A stretch of 12,298 nt of DNA from Methylibium sp964616015 (GTDB lineage Bacteria; Pseudomonadota; Gammaproteobacteria; Burkholderiales; Burkholderiaceae_C). Positions 1 to 7,311 of this stretch are shown here, one piece after another (within the stretch, counting starts at the first letter, position 1; each line of letters begins with the position of its first letter). A program made the position numbers and the translations under genes. The notes below the pieces were generated by a model. The model was not told where the DNA came from, did not search any database, and worked only from the letters and a program-made list of their open reading frames with translations. The DNA is taken from contig CAZTTC010000081.1 of NCBI GenBank assembly GCA_964616015.1, positions 1 through 12,298 of the forward strand, given 5' to 3'.

Positions 1-1236
1 CGCGCGCGGCACGATCGAGGGCGTGTTGTCCCAGCCGAAGGAGCCCGGCGTGCGCACGGTCGCCAGCGTCAAGTCATAGTGCAGCAGCCAGCCGCGGAAG
101 CCGTGCGCCGGCGGATTGGACTCGAGCACGCCGATGTAGACGTCGCCGTCGGGGCCGACCAGCGGCGACGAGCTGGCGTTGTCGTTGACCCAGGATGGCG
201 CGCCGGTCAGCGGATCCAGCAGCACGCGGCGCGCCTGCACCGCCAGCGTGTCGGCATTCAGCGCCAGCAGGCGGCCGGGCGCGCGCGCGCCCGGCGCCGG
301 CACGTTGTTCAGCACCACGTAGAGCGTGCGCTCGTCGGCCGACAGCGCCGGCGCGCTGTTCATCGCCGCCTTGGTGATGGTGGCGTCGGCCGCGGCGGTG
401 GTCGCACTCACCCACTGGGTCGTTCCGTCGGCGCCGATGCGCGCGATGCCGCCGCCGCTCAGCCCGGCCGGATTGGCCCCGGTGACGACGTAGCCGAAGA
501 AGACGTTGCCCTGGCTGTCGGTGGTCAGCGGCGTGTTGATGAAGACGGTGGCATCGAAGCTCGCCGGCGCGGCATCGTAGGCCGCGGCGCCGTAGAAGAC
601 GGCGTGGCGCTGCAGGCCGGTGGCGTTGTCCGGGTCCTCGCGCAGCAGCACGCGCCCGCCCGAGTCCGGGATGCAGAGCGGACCGTCCGGCGCCAGGGCG
701 AGGTTGAAGCTGGGCACCCAGTTGTACGGCGGCAGGCGGTAATCGGTGTCGAGCGACCACACCCTCTGGCCGTTGGCGCCGATGCGCGCTTCGCAGCGGA
801 AGCCCGCCGCGGGCCCGCCGCTGGTCTTCACCGGCACGATCACCGTGTTGTAGCGCGTGATGACCGGCGAGCCGTAGTGCGCCAGCAGCGCGCCGTTGTT
901 GTAGGGCGGCGCCAGGTCCACCGCCGCGCTCCAGATCAGCCGCGTCAGCGGCAGGCTGGCGATGCCGCTCAGCGCGCCATGCTGGGCGTTGCGGGCGAAT
1001 CCCAGCCACGGCGGCCCGTCGACCGGCACGACCGCCGGAGGCGGCGCCGGCGGCGGCGGGGGCGGCGGTGCGGGGGACGGGGACCCACCGCCTCCACCCC
1101 CACAGGCGGCGAGCAGGGCGGCCGCCATCGCCGCCAGGCCCAGCAGGCGCCGGCGCCGTGGGTCGTCGATGGCCTCGGTGTGGACGGCCTCGGCCGGAGC
1201 GGCGGATTCGGCTCGGGTCGGATGAGGATCGCTCAT
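1..1236 (-). CDS. Secreted lipoprotein with probable PQQ-like beta-propeller (N-terminal 412 residues, runs off left edge)
   Basis: The frame is open from the ATG at 1236 to the window edge with no stop, giving 412 visible residues. The N-terminus has a charged stretch, then RRRRLLGL (residues 27-34), a hydrophobic segment and the lipobox LLAAC with Cys45. This is a lipoprotein signal peptide, and the arginine run makes Tat export possible. A low-complexity linker of six Gly and then Pro/Ala follows (46-71). The mature part opens with PPWLGFARNAQHGALS (75-90), resembling the entry strand of PQQ-like propeller proteins. It continues with repeating elements such as LALAPDG, DSQGNVFFGYV, ALSADERTLYVVL and PLVGPDGDVYIGV, typical of propeller blades. 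The protein is probably anchored in the outer or cytoplasmic membrane facing the periplasm. Substrate and function are unknown. No good Shine-Dalgarno precedes the ATG, but no better start fits the signal peptide. Certain: a real lipoprotein-like gene. Inferred: the fold. Confidence 0.77.
   Translation of the reverse strand, partial: MSDPHPTRAESAAPAEAVHTEAIDDPRRRRLLGLAAMAAALLAACGGGGGGSPSPAPPPPPPPAPPPAVVPVDGPPWLGFARNAQHGALSGIASLPLTRLIWSAAVDLAPPYNNGALLAHYGSPVITRYNTVIVPVKTSGGPAAGFRCEARIGANGQRVWSLDTDYRLPPYNWVPSFNLALAPDGPLCIPDSGGRVLLREDPDNATGLQRHAVFYGAAAYDAAPASFDATVFINTPLTTDSQGNVFFGYVVTGANPAGLSGGGIARIGADGTTQWVSATTAAADATITKAAMNSAPALSADERTLYVVLNNVPAPGARAPGRLLALNADTLAVQARRVLLDPLTGAPSWVNDNASSSPLVGPDGDVYIGVLESNPPAHGFRGWLLHYDLTLATVRTPGSFGWDNTPSIVPRA
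274..295. repeat. 22-bp perfect GC palindrome inside the lipoprotein gene
   Basis: GCCGGGC (274-280), eight alternating GC bases (281-288) and GCCCGGC (289-295) form a perfect 22-bp inverted repeat. It encodes a Pro-Gly-Ala-Arg-Ala-Pro-Gly-Arg surface-loop-like segment. Alternating GC of this length can adopt Z-DNA or a cruciform in principle. It may simply reflect codon choice in a GC-rich gene. Confidence 0.6.
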
Positions 1237-1431
1237 GGGCAGCAGGAGTCGCAAGGCCAGGACGGGCGCGGTAACGCCGGATGTCCCGACGCTATGCGCG
1301 TCCGGCCGGCGCCGCAACCGAGTCTGCCCTGTGGCGGTGGCGCAAGCTCCGCCCGGCCCATGCGCTAAGCTGCGCGCATCCGTCCGGCGCCCCCTAGCGA
1401 ACTGGCCTCCCGACCGTCCCTCGTCCCGCCC
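1237..1431. promoter_or_regulatory. Divergent intergenic region with one 6-bp inverted repeat
   Basis: This 195-bp gap separates the lipoprotein gene (leftward) from the HD-GYP-like gene (rightward), so it should hold promoters for both. The only structure I see is ATGCGC (1360-1365) paired with GCGCAT (1374-1379), an inverted repeat with an 8-nt spacer. The spacer contains TAAGCT (1366-1371), a poor -10 candidate for the rightward gene with no convincing -35 partner. No clear Shine-Dalgarno precedes either start codon. The promoter assignment is weak. Confidence 0.25.
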
Positions 1432-2415
1432 ATGCAGGCCCAGGAATCCTTGCCCTCTCCGTCCGCCACCGACGACGCCACGGCGCTCGTCGCGGCCGTC
1501 CAGGAACTGCACCGCTACGCGAGCCTGCTGCTCGCCGACGTCCCTGACGACCCACTGTGGCCCGATCGCCTGCGCGCCCTGGCGCTGCGCCTCGACGCCT
1601 TGCGATTGCAGTCGCCCGACGGGCTGTTCTACCTGCTGATCCACGGGTCAGCGCGCACGCTGGACCGCTACAGCAGCCACCACGCGCTGGTGTGCACCGC
1701 CGTCGCGGCCGAGTGCGCAATGCACTTGGGCTGGGACGAGCCCGAGCAGCGCAGCCTGGCGCTCGCCGCGCTGTCGATGAACCTGGCCATGACCGCGCTG
1801 CAGGACGAACTGGTCTTCCGCGAGCGCACGCCGACGCTGGACCAGCGGCTCGCGATCGATCGCCACGCCGCGCGCAGCGTCGAGATGCTGTCGGCGCGGG
1901 GTGTGGGCGATGCGCTGTGGCTGGCCGTCGTCGGCCAGCACCACGCCCCAGCCGCAACGGCCGGCGATGAAGCGCCGGCCCCGCTGGGCTCGCTGGCGCC
2001 GGCCGAGCGGCTGGCGCGGCTGCTGCAGCGCATCGACGTGTTCACCGCGCGGATGAGCCCGCGCAAGGCGCGCAAGGGCCTGCCGCCGATCCAGGCGATG
2101 CGCGAGGCCTGCCTGGGCAGCCAGGGCACGGCCGACGAAATCGGCGTCGCGCTGACGCGCGCGCTCGGCATCTATCCGCCCGGCAGCTTCGTGCAACTGG
2201 TCAATGGCGAGACGGCGGTGGTGCTCAAGCGCGGCGCGCGCGCCAGCCAGCCGCTGGTGGCCAGCGTGCTCGGCGCCGACCGGCAGCCCCTGGCCACACC
2301 GGTGCTGCGTCGCACCGCCGACCCGGGCACGCAAGTCAAGGGCCCGGCCCGCGGCGAGGAGAACCGCCTGCGCCTGGACCCTGTGCCGATGCTGACCCTG
2401 GCCGCCTCGCTCTGA
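1432..2415 (+). CDS. Degenerate HD-GYP-type protein (HD dyad lost), probable non-catalytic signalling protein
   Basis: This is a 327-residue cytoplasmic protein with no signal peptide or membrane segment. The layout follows HD-GYP cyclic-di-GMP phosphodiesterases: YSSHHALVC (80-88), a conserved His at 145 in the RHAARSVEML helix, HH at 170-171, and RIDVFTARMSPRKARKGLPP (200-219), which matches the usual ADVFDALTS-RPYR segment. The tail GIYPPGSFVQLVNGETAVV (246-264) is a hallmark of HD-GYP proteins. However, the position of the catalytic HDIGK motif reads MNLAM (116-120), and the E--DG-GYP segment after the HH pair is replaced by a non-matching APAATAGDE stretch. A key metal-binding pair is therefore missing and hydrolysis of c-di-GMP is unlikely; a binding or scaffolding role is inferred. 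No receiver or sensor domain is attached; the first 75 residues are helical and unassigned. It ends 21 nt from the convergent RND permease. The ATG at 1432 is the first plausible start. Confidence 0.72.
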   Translation: MQAQESLPSPSATDDATALVAAVQELHRYASLLLADVPDDPLWPDRLRALALRLDALRLQSPDGLFYLLIHGSARTLDRYSSHHALVCTAVAAECAMHLGWDEPEQRSLALAALSMNLAMTALQDELVFRERTPTLDQRLAIDRHAARSVEMLSARGVGDALWLAVVGQHHAPAATAGDEAPAPLGSLAPAERLARLLQRIDVFTARMSPRKARKGLPPIQAMREACLGSQGTADEIGVALTRALGIYPPGSFVQLVNGETAVVLKRGARASQPLVASVLGADRQPLATPVLRRTADPGTQVKGPARGEENRLRLDPVPMLTLAASL

Positions 2416-2420
2416 GGCGG
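2402..2420. terminator. Hairpin across the convergent ends of the HD-GYP-like gene and the RND permease
   Basis: CCGCCTC (2402-2408) pairs perfectly with GAGGCGG (2414-2420) around a 5-nt loop. It spans the stop codon of the plus-strand gene and lies 17 nt past the permease stop on the minus strand. Neither side has a T-tract, so it is at best a weak or factor-assisted bidirectional terminator. Confidence 0.35.
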
Positions 2421-2436
2421 GCTGCGCGCGCGGTGC

Positions 2437-5400
2437 TCAGACCGCCGCGTCGGGCGCGGGCTGGTCGGCCAGCGCCGGCGTGTCGTTCGGCCCCGGCGCC
2501 TGCTGGCGCGCGAACAGCGTGTAGACCGTCGGCACGACGAAGATCGTCAGCAGCGTGCCGAGCGACATGCCGCCGACGATGACCCAGCCGATCTGCTGGC
2601 GGCTCTCGGCCCCCGCGCCGGTGGCCAGCGCCAGCGGCACCGCGCCCAGCACCATGGCGCCGGTGGTCATCAGGATGGGCCGCAGGCGCAGGCTGGCCGA
2701 GCGCGTGACCGCCTCCAGCGTCGACAGCCCCTGCTGGCGCAGCTGGTTGGAGAACTCCACGATCAGGATGCCGTGCTTGGTGATCAGGCCCACCAGCGTG
2801 ATCAGCCCGATCTGCGAATAGACGTTGAGCGTGCCGCCGGCCAGCTTGAGCGCCAGCAGCGCCCCGACCATCGACAGCGGCACGGCCAGCAGGATCACGA
2901 AGGGGTCGACGAAGCTCTCGAACTGCGCCGCCAGCACCAGGAAGATGAACAGCAGCGCCAGCACGAAGACGAGGCCGAGCGCCCCGCTGGACGTGCGGAA
3001 CTCGCGCGAGATGCCGTTGAGCTCGGTCGAATAGCCGGGCGGCAGCAGCTTGGCGGCGGCCCGGTCCATGAACGGCAGCGCCTCGCCGAGCGCATAGCCC
3101 GGGCCGAGGTTGGCGGTGATCGTGACCGAGCGGCGCTGGTTGAAGTGGTTCAGCTCGCGCGGCGCGACACTGGTCTGCACCTTGACCAGCGCCGACAGCG
3201 GGATCATCTGGTCGCCCCGGCCGCGCACGAAGAGCTTCTCGATGTCCTCGGGCGTGCTGCGGCCGCTGGGCTGCGTCTGAACGATGACGTCGTACTGCTC
3301 GGCCTCGCGCTTGTAGCGCGTGACGTTGCGGCCGCCGAGCATGGTCTCGATCGTGCGGGCGACGGCATCGACCGAGACGCCGGCATCGGCCGCGCGGTCG
3401 CGATCCACCGAGATGTAGATCTCGGGCTTGTTCAGGCGCAGGTCGATGTCGGGCTGGACGATGCCGGGGTTCGTCGCCATCTCGGCGAGCATCTGCTGGG
3501 CCACGTCGAACAGCTTGTCGTAGCGGTCCGAGGTGAGGATCACGAAGTTGATCGGACGCTCGCGGAACCCCCCGCCCAGCGAGGGCGGTGTCACCGGGAA
3601 GGCCTGCACGCCGGGCAGGGCGGCGAACTTGGGCGACAGCTCGCGCGCGATGGTGGGCGTGCTGCGCTCGCGCTCGGACCAGTCGCGGCCGCGGAACACC
3701 GCGATGCCCTGCGCCACCGTCGGCGTGCCGGAGATGATGAAGACGCGGTCCAGGTCGGGGTCGGCGAGCGCGATCTTCTCGATCTCGCCGAGGTAGCGCG
3801 AGGTGTAGTCGAGCGTCGCGCCGTCGGGAGCGCTGACGCTGGTGAAGACCACGCCGCGGTCCTCGATCGGCGCCAGCTCGCTCTTCATGCCCTTGAACAG
3901 CAGCATGGCGCCGGCCGCCGACGCCACCATCACCAGCACGACCACCCAGCGATGCGTCAGCGTCCAGCGCAGCAGCTCCGTGTAGCCGTCGGTCAGGCGC
4001 TGCAGCCCGCCCTCGACGACGCGATCGAAGCGGCTGGGCCTGGGGTTGTGGCGCAGCAGCTGGCTGCACATCATCGGGCTGAGCGTCAGCGCGACGAAGC
4101 CGGAGACGATCACCGCGCCGGCCAGCGTCAGCGCGAACTCGGCGAACAGCCGCCCGGTGCGCCCGGGCGTGAAGGCGATGGGCGCGAACACCGCCGCCAG
4201 GGTCAGCGTCATCGCCACCACCGCGAAGCCGATCTCCCGCACGCCCTTCAGCGCGGCCTGGAAGGGCTCCATGCCGTCCTCGATGTGACGGTAGATGTTC
4301 TCCAGCACGACGATCGCGTCGTCGACCACCAGGCCGATCGCCAGCACCAGGGCCAGCAGCGTCAGCGTGTTGACGGTGAAGCCGGCCAGCGCGATCAGCG
4401 CGAAGGCGCCGATCAGGCTGACCGGGATGGTCACCAGCGGAATGATCGACGCGCGCAGGGTGCGCAGGAACACGAACACCACCAGGGCCACCAGCACCAC
4501 CGCCTCGACGATGGTCTGGAACACCGAGCGGATCGAGCGGTCGATGAAGATGGTGTTGTCGTTGGCGACCTGCACCGCGACGCCGGCCGGCAGGTCCTCG
4601 CGCAGCCGCGGCAGCATCTCGCGCACACCCTGCGCCAGCTCCAGCGGGTTGGCGGTGGCGTTGCGCACCACGCCGGCCGACACCGCCGGCTTGCCGTTGA
4701 AGCGCACCGCGCTGCGCTCGCTGGCTGGCGCTTCCTCGACGCGCGCGATGTCGCGCATGCGCACCGTGTAGCCCTGCGCGCTCTGCTTGATCGCGATGTC
4801 GGCGAACTGGGTCGGCGTCGTCAGATCGGTGCGCGCGGTGACGGTGAACTCGCGCTGCTGGCTCTCGATGCGGCCCGCCGGCACCTCGAGGTTCTGGCGC
4901 CGGATCGCGTCCTCGACGTCCTGCACCGTCAGGCGCAACGCGGCCAGCTTGTCGGGGTCGAGCCAGACCCGCATCGCGTAGGTCCGGTCGCCACGGATCT
5001 GCACGTCGGCCACGCCCGGGATGGTCTGCAGCCGCGGCTTGATGATGCGCGTCAGCAGGTCGGTCAGCTGCAGCGCGGTCTGCGAGTCGCTGCTGAAGGT
5101 GAGCCAGATCGTCGGCGAGGCATCGGCCTCGACCTTGGTGATGATGGGCTCGTCGACGGTGTCCGGCAGCCGGCCGCGCACGCGCGAGGCGCGATCGCGC
5201 ACGTCGGCGGCGGCGTTGTCCGGGTCCTTTTCCAGCTTGAAGCGCACCGTGATCTGGCTCTCCTCGGAGCGCGAGATCGAGGTGACGATGTCGACACCGT
5301 CGATGCCGGCGATCGAGTCCTCGAGCGGCTTGGTGACCTGCGACTCGATCACCTCGGACGAGGCGCCGGTCAGGCGCGTGGTGACGGTCACCACCGGCTC

Positions 5401-5523
5401 GTCGATGCGTGGGTACTCGCGCAGCTGCAGCCGCGAGAACGACACCAGGCCGATCAGCACCAGCAGCAGCGACAGCACGGTCGCGAAGACCGGGCGGCGG
5501 ATCGAGGCTTCGGCGAGCTGCAT
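2437..5523 (-). CDS. RND efflux pump inner-membrane permease (HAE1/AcrB family)
   Basis: This 1028-residue protein is the proton-driven drug/substrate antiporter of a tripartite efflux pump. It has the standard RND layout of two halves, each with one transmembrane helix followed by a large periplasmic loop and then five helices. TM1 is at about 10-30 and the LREYPRIDEP motif at 34-43. The first loop runs to about 335, TM2-TM6 lie at 338-484, TM7 at 523-544, the second loop to about 845, and TM8-TM12 at 846-1003. The proton-relay pair is present in GLVVDDAIVVLEN (397-409) as Asp401 and Asp402. The partner lysine is Lys916 in GLITKHGILIVEF, and an arginine lies in RLRPILMTT (946-954). Length is normal for the family. 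It lies 13 nt downstream of its adaptor, with AGGA just before the ATG. The N-terminal RRPVFATVLSLLLVLIG pattern belongs to a non-AcrB HAE1 subgroup. Substrate cannot be told from sequence. No outer-membrane channel gene is next to it. Confidence 0.97.
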   Translation of the reverse strand: MQLAEASIRRPVFATVLSLLLVLIGLVSFSRLQLREYPRIDEPVVTVTTRLTGASSEVIESQVTKPLEDSIAGIDGVDIVTSISRSEESQITVRFKLEKDPDNAAADVRDRASRVRGRLPDTVDEPIITKVEADASPTIWLTFSSDSQTALQLTDLLTRIIKPRLQTIPGVADVQIRGDRTYAMRVWLDPDKLAALRLTVQDVEDAIRRQNLEVPAGRIESQQREFTVTARTDLTTPTQFADIAIKQSAQGYTVRMRDIARVEEAPASERSAVRFNGKPAVSAGVVRNATANPLELAQGVREMLPRLREDLPAGVAVQVANDNTIFIDRSIRSVFQTIVEAVVLVALVVFVFLRTLRASIIPLVTIPVSLIGAFALIALAGFTVNTLTLLALVLAIGLVVDDAIVVLENIYRHIEDGMEPFQAALKGVREIGFAVVAMTLTLAAVFAPIAFTPGRTGRLFAEFALTLAGAVIVSGFVALTLSPMMCSQLLRHNPRPSRFDRVVEGGLQRLTDGYTELLRWTLTHRWVVVLVMVASAAGAMLLFKGMKSELAPIEDRGVVFTSVSAPDGATLDYTSRYLGEIEKIALADPDLDRVFIISGTPTVAQGIAVFRGRDWSERERSTPTIARELSPKFAALPGVQAFPVTPPSLGGGFRERPINFVILTSDRYDKLFDVAQQMLAEMATNPGIVQPDIDLRLNKPEIYISVDRDRAADAGVSVDAVARTIETMLGGRNVTRYKREAEQYDVIVQTQPSGRSTPEDIEKLFVRGRGDQMIPLSALVKVQTSVAPRELNHFNQRRSVTITANLGPGYALGEALPFMDRAAAKLLPPGYSTELNGISREFRTSSGALGLVFVLALLFIFLVLAAQFESFVDPFVILLAVPLSMVGALLALKLAGGTLNVYSQIGLITLVGLITKHGILIVEFSNQLRQQGLSTLEAVTRSASLRLRPILMTTGAMVLGAVPLALATGAGAESRQQIGWVIVGGMSLGTLLTIFVVPTVYTLFARQQAPGPNDTPALADQPAPDAAV

Positions 5524-5536
5524 CGCGTCCTGCCGG

Positions 5537-6721
5537 TCAGCCGGCGCGCGCCGCCGACGCCGCCGGCCCGGACGGCGCCACGGGTGCCGCCTGCGCCGGC
5601 TTGGCGCCCAGCTCGACCAGCTTCAGCGGCTGCGCGTCGCCGCGCACCAGCTGCTGCTGGCCGGCGGTGACGACGCGATCGCCGGCGCGGAGACCGTCGA
5701 GGATCTCGACCTTGCCATCGCGGCGCAGGCCGGTGCGGACCTCGAGCCGCTGCGCGATCGGGCCTCTGGGGCCGTCGACGACCTTGATCAGCAGCTCCTT
5801 GCCGGCTTGCGGCAGCAGCGCTTCCTCGGGCACCAGGATCGCGCCGGGGCGCTGCCCCAGCACGACCTTGACGCGCGCGAACATGCCCGGGCGCAGCTGG
5901 GCGCTCGCATTGGGCACGCGGGCGCGCACGGCGATGGCCCGCCCGTCGGCGGTGATCTGCGGCTCCAGCGCCTCGACGACGGCACTGAAGGTCTGCCCCG
6001 CGAGCGAGTCGATCGCGACCGCGACCGTCTGCTGCGGCTTGATGCGCGTGGCGAAGCGCTCGGGCAGGTTGAAGTCGACATACACGCTGGAGCTGTCCTC
6101 CAGCGCGACGATGTCGGCGCCGTCCTTCAGGTAATCGCCGACGTTGACCTGGCGGATGCCCGCCTGGCCGTCGAAGGGCGCGAGGATGCGCAGCTTGTCG
6201 ACGGTGGCGCGCGCCAGCGCGACCTGGGCCTCGGCCACGGCGACGTTGGCCTGTGCCTGGTCGACCACGCTCTGCGTGACGAAGTTCTGCGCGACGAGTT
6301 CGGCATTGCGCTGCAGCGTCGTCTGCGCGATCGCCAGCTGTGCCTGCGCCTGGCGCAACTGGGCCTGCGGCAGCGAGTCGTCGAACTGCACCAGCAGTTG
6401 GCCGCGCCGCACGCGCTGGCCGTCGACGAAGCCGAGCCGCACGATGCGGCCGCTGACCTCGGGGCGGACCACCACGCCCTGGCGCGAGCGCAGGCTGCCG
6501 ACCGCCGTCGTGTCGTCGGTGAGGTCGCGCACCTCGGCGCGGGCCACCTCGACCGCCACCGGGCCGGCAGGCGTCGCACCGCGGGCCGGCGCGCTGGGGG
6601 CCGCGTTCGCGATGCCGGCGCCGGCACCGGCCAGCGCCGGCGCGCGCTGCTGCCACCACCAGGCCAGCAGCGAAGCGGCGATCAGGCCCACGGCGGCCAC
6701 GCTGAGATGGAGTCGTTTCAT
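5537..6721 (-). CDS. RND efflux periplasmic adaptor (membrane fusion protein, HlyD/AcrA type)
   Basis: This 394-residue protein bridges the permease encoded downstream to an outer-membrane channel. Residues 1-21 (KRLHLSVAAVGLIAASLLAW) form an uncleaved signal-anchor or signal peptide. I see no lipobox cysteine, so this is an anchored rather than lipidated adaptor. A flexible Ala/Gly/Pro stretch follows (27-54). The lipoyl half-motif is GRIVRLGFVDGQRVRRGQLLVQFDD (91-115). The alpha-helical hairpin of Gln/Ala-rich helices spans about 117-175, and the second lipoyl half is LRILAPFDGQAGIRQVNVGDYL (177-198). The beta-barrel is about 205-290 (RPGMFARVKV at 277-286) and the membrane-proximal domain about 294-368. 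The C-terminus is Ala/Pro-rich. The short helical hairpin is typical of adaptors paired with this permease subgroup. It is first in a two-gene operon and follows rnhA at a distance of 119 nt, with a hairpin and inverted repeat between. Confidence 0.94.
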   Translation of the reverse strand: MKRLHLSVAAVGLIAASLLAWWWQQRAPALAGAGAGIANAAPSAPARGATPAGPVAVEVARAEVRDLTDDTTAVGSLRSRQGVVVRPEVSGRIVRLGFVDGQRVRRGQLLVQFDDSLPQAQLRQAQAQLAIAQTTLQRNAELVAQNFVTQSVVDQAQANVAVAEAQVALARATVDKLRILAPFDGQAGIRQVNVGDYLKDGADIVALEDSSSVYVDFNLPERFATRIKPQQTVAVAIDSLAGQTFSAVVEALEPQITADGRAIAVRARVPNASAQLRPGMFARVKVVLGQRPGAILVPEEALLPQAGKELLIKVVDGPRGPIAQRLEVRTGLRRDGKVEILDGLRAGDRVVTAGQQQLVRGDAQPLKLVELGAKPAQAAPVAPSGPAASAARAG

Positions 6722-6740
6722 CAGAGGTCGTCAGCAGAAC

Positions 6741-6754
6741 ATCAGGATTCTGAT
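6741..6754. promoter_or_regulatory. Candidate operator upstream of the RND operon
   Basis: ATCAG (6741-6745) and CTGAT (6750-6754) form a perfect inverted repeat with a 4-nt spacer, 20 nt upstream of the adaptor start. A second overlapping dyad, CAGAA with TTCTG (6734-6738 and 6747-6751), shares the site. The position suits a repressor operator or transcription-start region, and efflux operons are often controlled by TetR or MarR family regulators. No regulator gene is in the window, so this remains a suggestion. Confidence 0.3.
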
Positions 6755-6756
6755 AC

Positions 6757-6783
6757 GCCGCGGCCTGTCGCGACGGCCGCGGC
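6757..6783 (-). terminator. Strong GC hairpin between rnhA and the RND operon
   Basis: GCCGCGGCC (6757-6765) pairs perfectly over 9 bp with GGCCGCGGC (6775-6783). The 9-nt loop contains the self-complementary GTCGCGAC. It lies about 58 nt past the rnhA stop in the direction of transcription and 35 nt before the adaptor start. There is no T-tract after it. It could attenuate read-through from rnhA or form part of the adaptor 5' leader. Confidence 0.35.
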
Positions 6784-6840
6784 CCCGCATACCGCACGGC
6801 CGGGCGAGGGGAAACATTGCTTCACACAGGCCGACCAGGC

Positions 6841-7311
6841 TCAGAGGAAGCGCGCCACACCCCGGTTGGCCAGCGCATCGGCGCGCTCGTTGCCCGGGTC
6901 GCCGGCATGGCCCTTGACCCAGTGCCAGTCGACGTGGTGCACCGACGCCAGCGACTCCAGCTTCTGCCACAGGTCGGCGTTCTTGACCGGCTTGCGGTCG
7001 GCGGTCTTCCAGCCGCGCTGCTTCCAGCCGTGGATCCATTCGGTGATGCCCTTGCGGACGTACTCGCTGTCGGTGTAGAGGGCCACCTTGCAGCTGCGCT
7101 TGAGCGAGCCCAGCGACTCGATCACCGCGGTCAACTCCATGCGGTTGTTGGTGGTGTTGGCCTCGCCGCCGCTGAGTTCCTTCTCGTGGCCGTCGCTCAA
7201 CAGCCAGGCGCCCCAGCCGCCGGGGCCGGGGTTGCCCTTGCAGGCGCCGTCGGTGTAGATGGTCACCGACGGCCGGGCGATCACATCGCTGACGCTGCGG
7301 GCCGCGCTCAC
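6841..7311 (-). CDS. rnhA: Ribonuclease HI
   Basis: This 156-residue enzyme cuts the RNA strand of RNA-DNA hybrids in the cytoplasm, removing R-loops and primers. The length matches the 155 residues of E. coli RNase HI. The catalytic set is complete: Asp21 (YTDGACKGNPGPGGWG), Glu59 (NNRMEL), Asp81 (YTDSEYV), His135 (KGHAGDPGNERAD) and Asp145. The basic protrusion used for substrate binding is present around EWIHGWKQRGWKTADRKPVKN (91-111). The start is GTG at 7311, overlapping the stop codon of the upstream methyltransferase-like gene in GTGA (4-nt overlap). It is supported by a good AGGAG 5 nt before it, inside that gene. Translational coupling with the upstream gene is likely. In E. coli, rnhA sits beside yafS and dnaQ; the yafS neighbour is kept here but dnaQ is not next to it. 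Confidence 0.97.
   Translation of the reverse strand: MSAARSVSDVIARPSVTIYTDGACKGNPGPGGWGAWLLSDGHEKELSGGEANTTNNRMELTAVIESLGSLKRSCKVALYTDSEYVRKGITEWIHGWKQRGWKTADRKPVKNADLWQKLESLASVHHVDWHWVKGHAGDPGNERADALANRGVARFL

Noticed and set aside
79..1368. 429-codon plus-strand open frame over the left edge
   Set aside because: Composition is Arg/Ala/Val/Gln-rich and lacks motifs; the minus strand carries a continuous lipoprotein with signal peptide and lipobox.
2773..5670. Very long plus-strand open frame (965 codons) opposite the RND permease
   Set aside because: Its product is an Arg/His/Asp/Gln-rich string with no domain, as expected of an antisense frame in GC-rich DNA; the minus strand encodes an intact RND permease.
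5021..7078. 685-codon plus-strand open frame
   Set aside because: It crosses the permease, adaptor and rnhA in antisense and has no recognisable domain.
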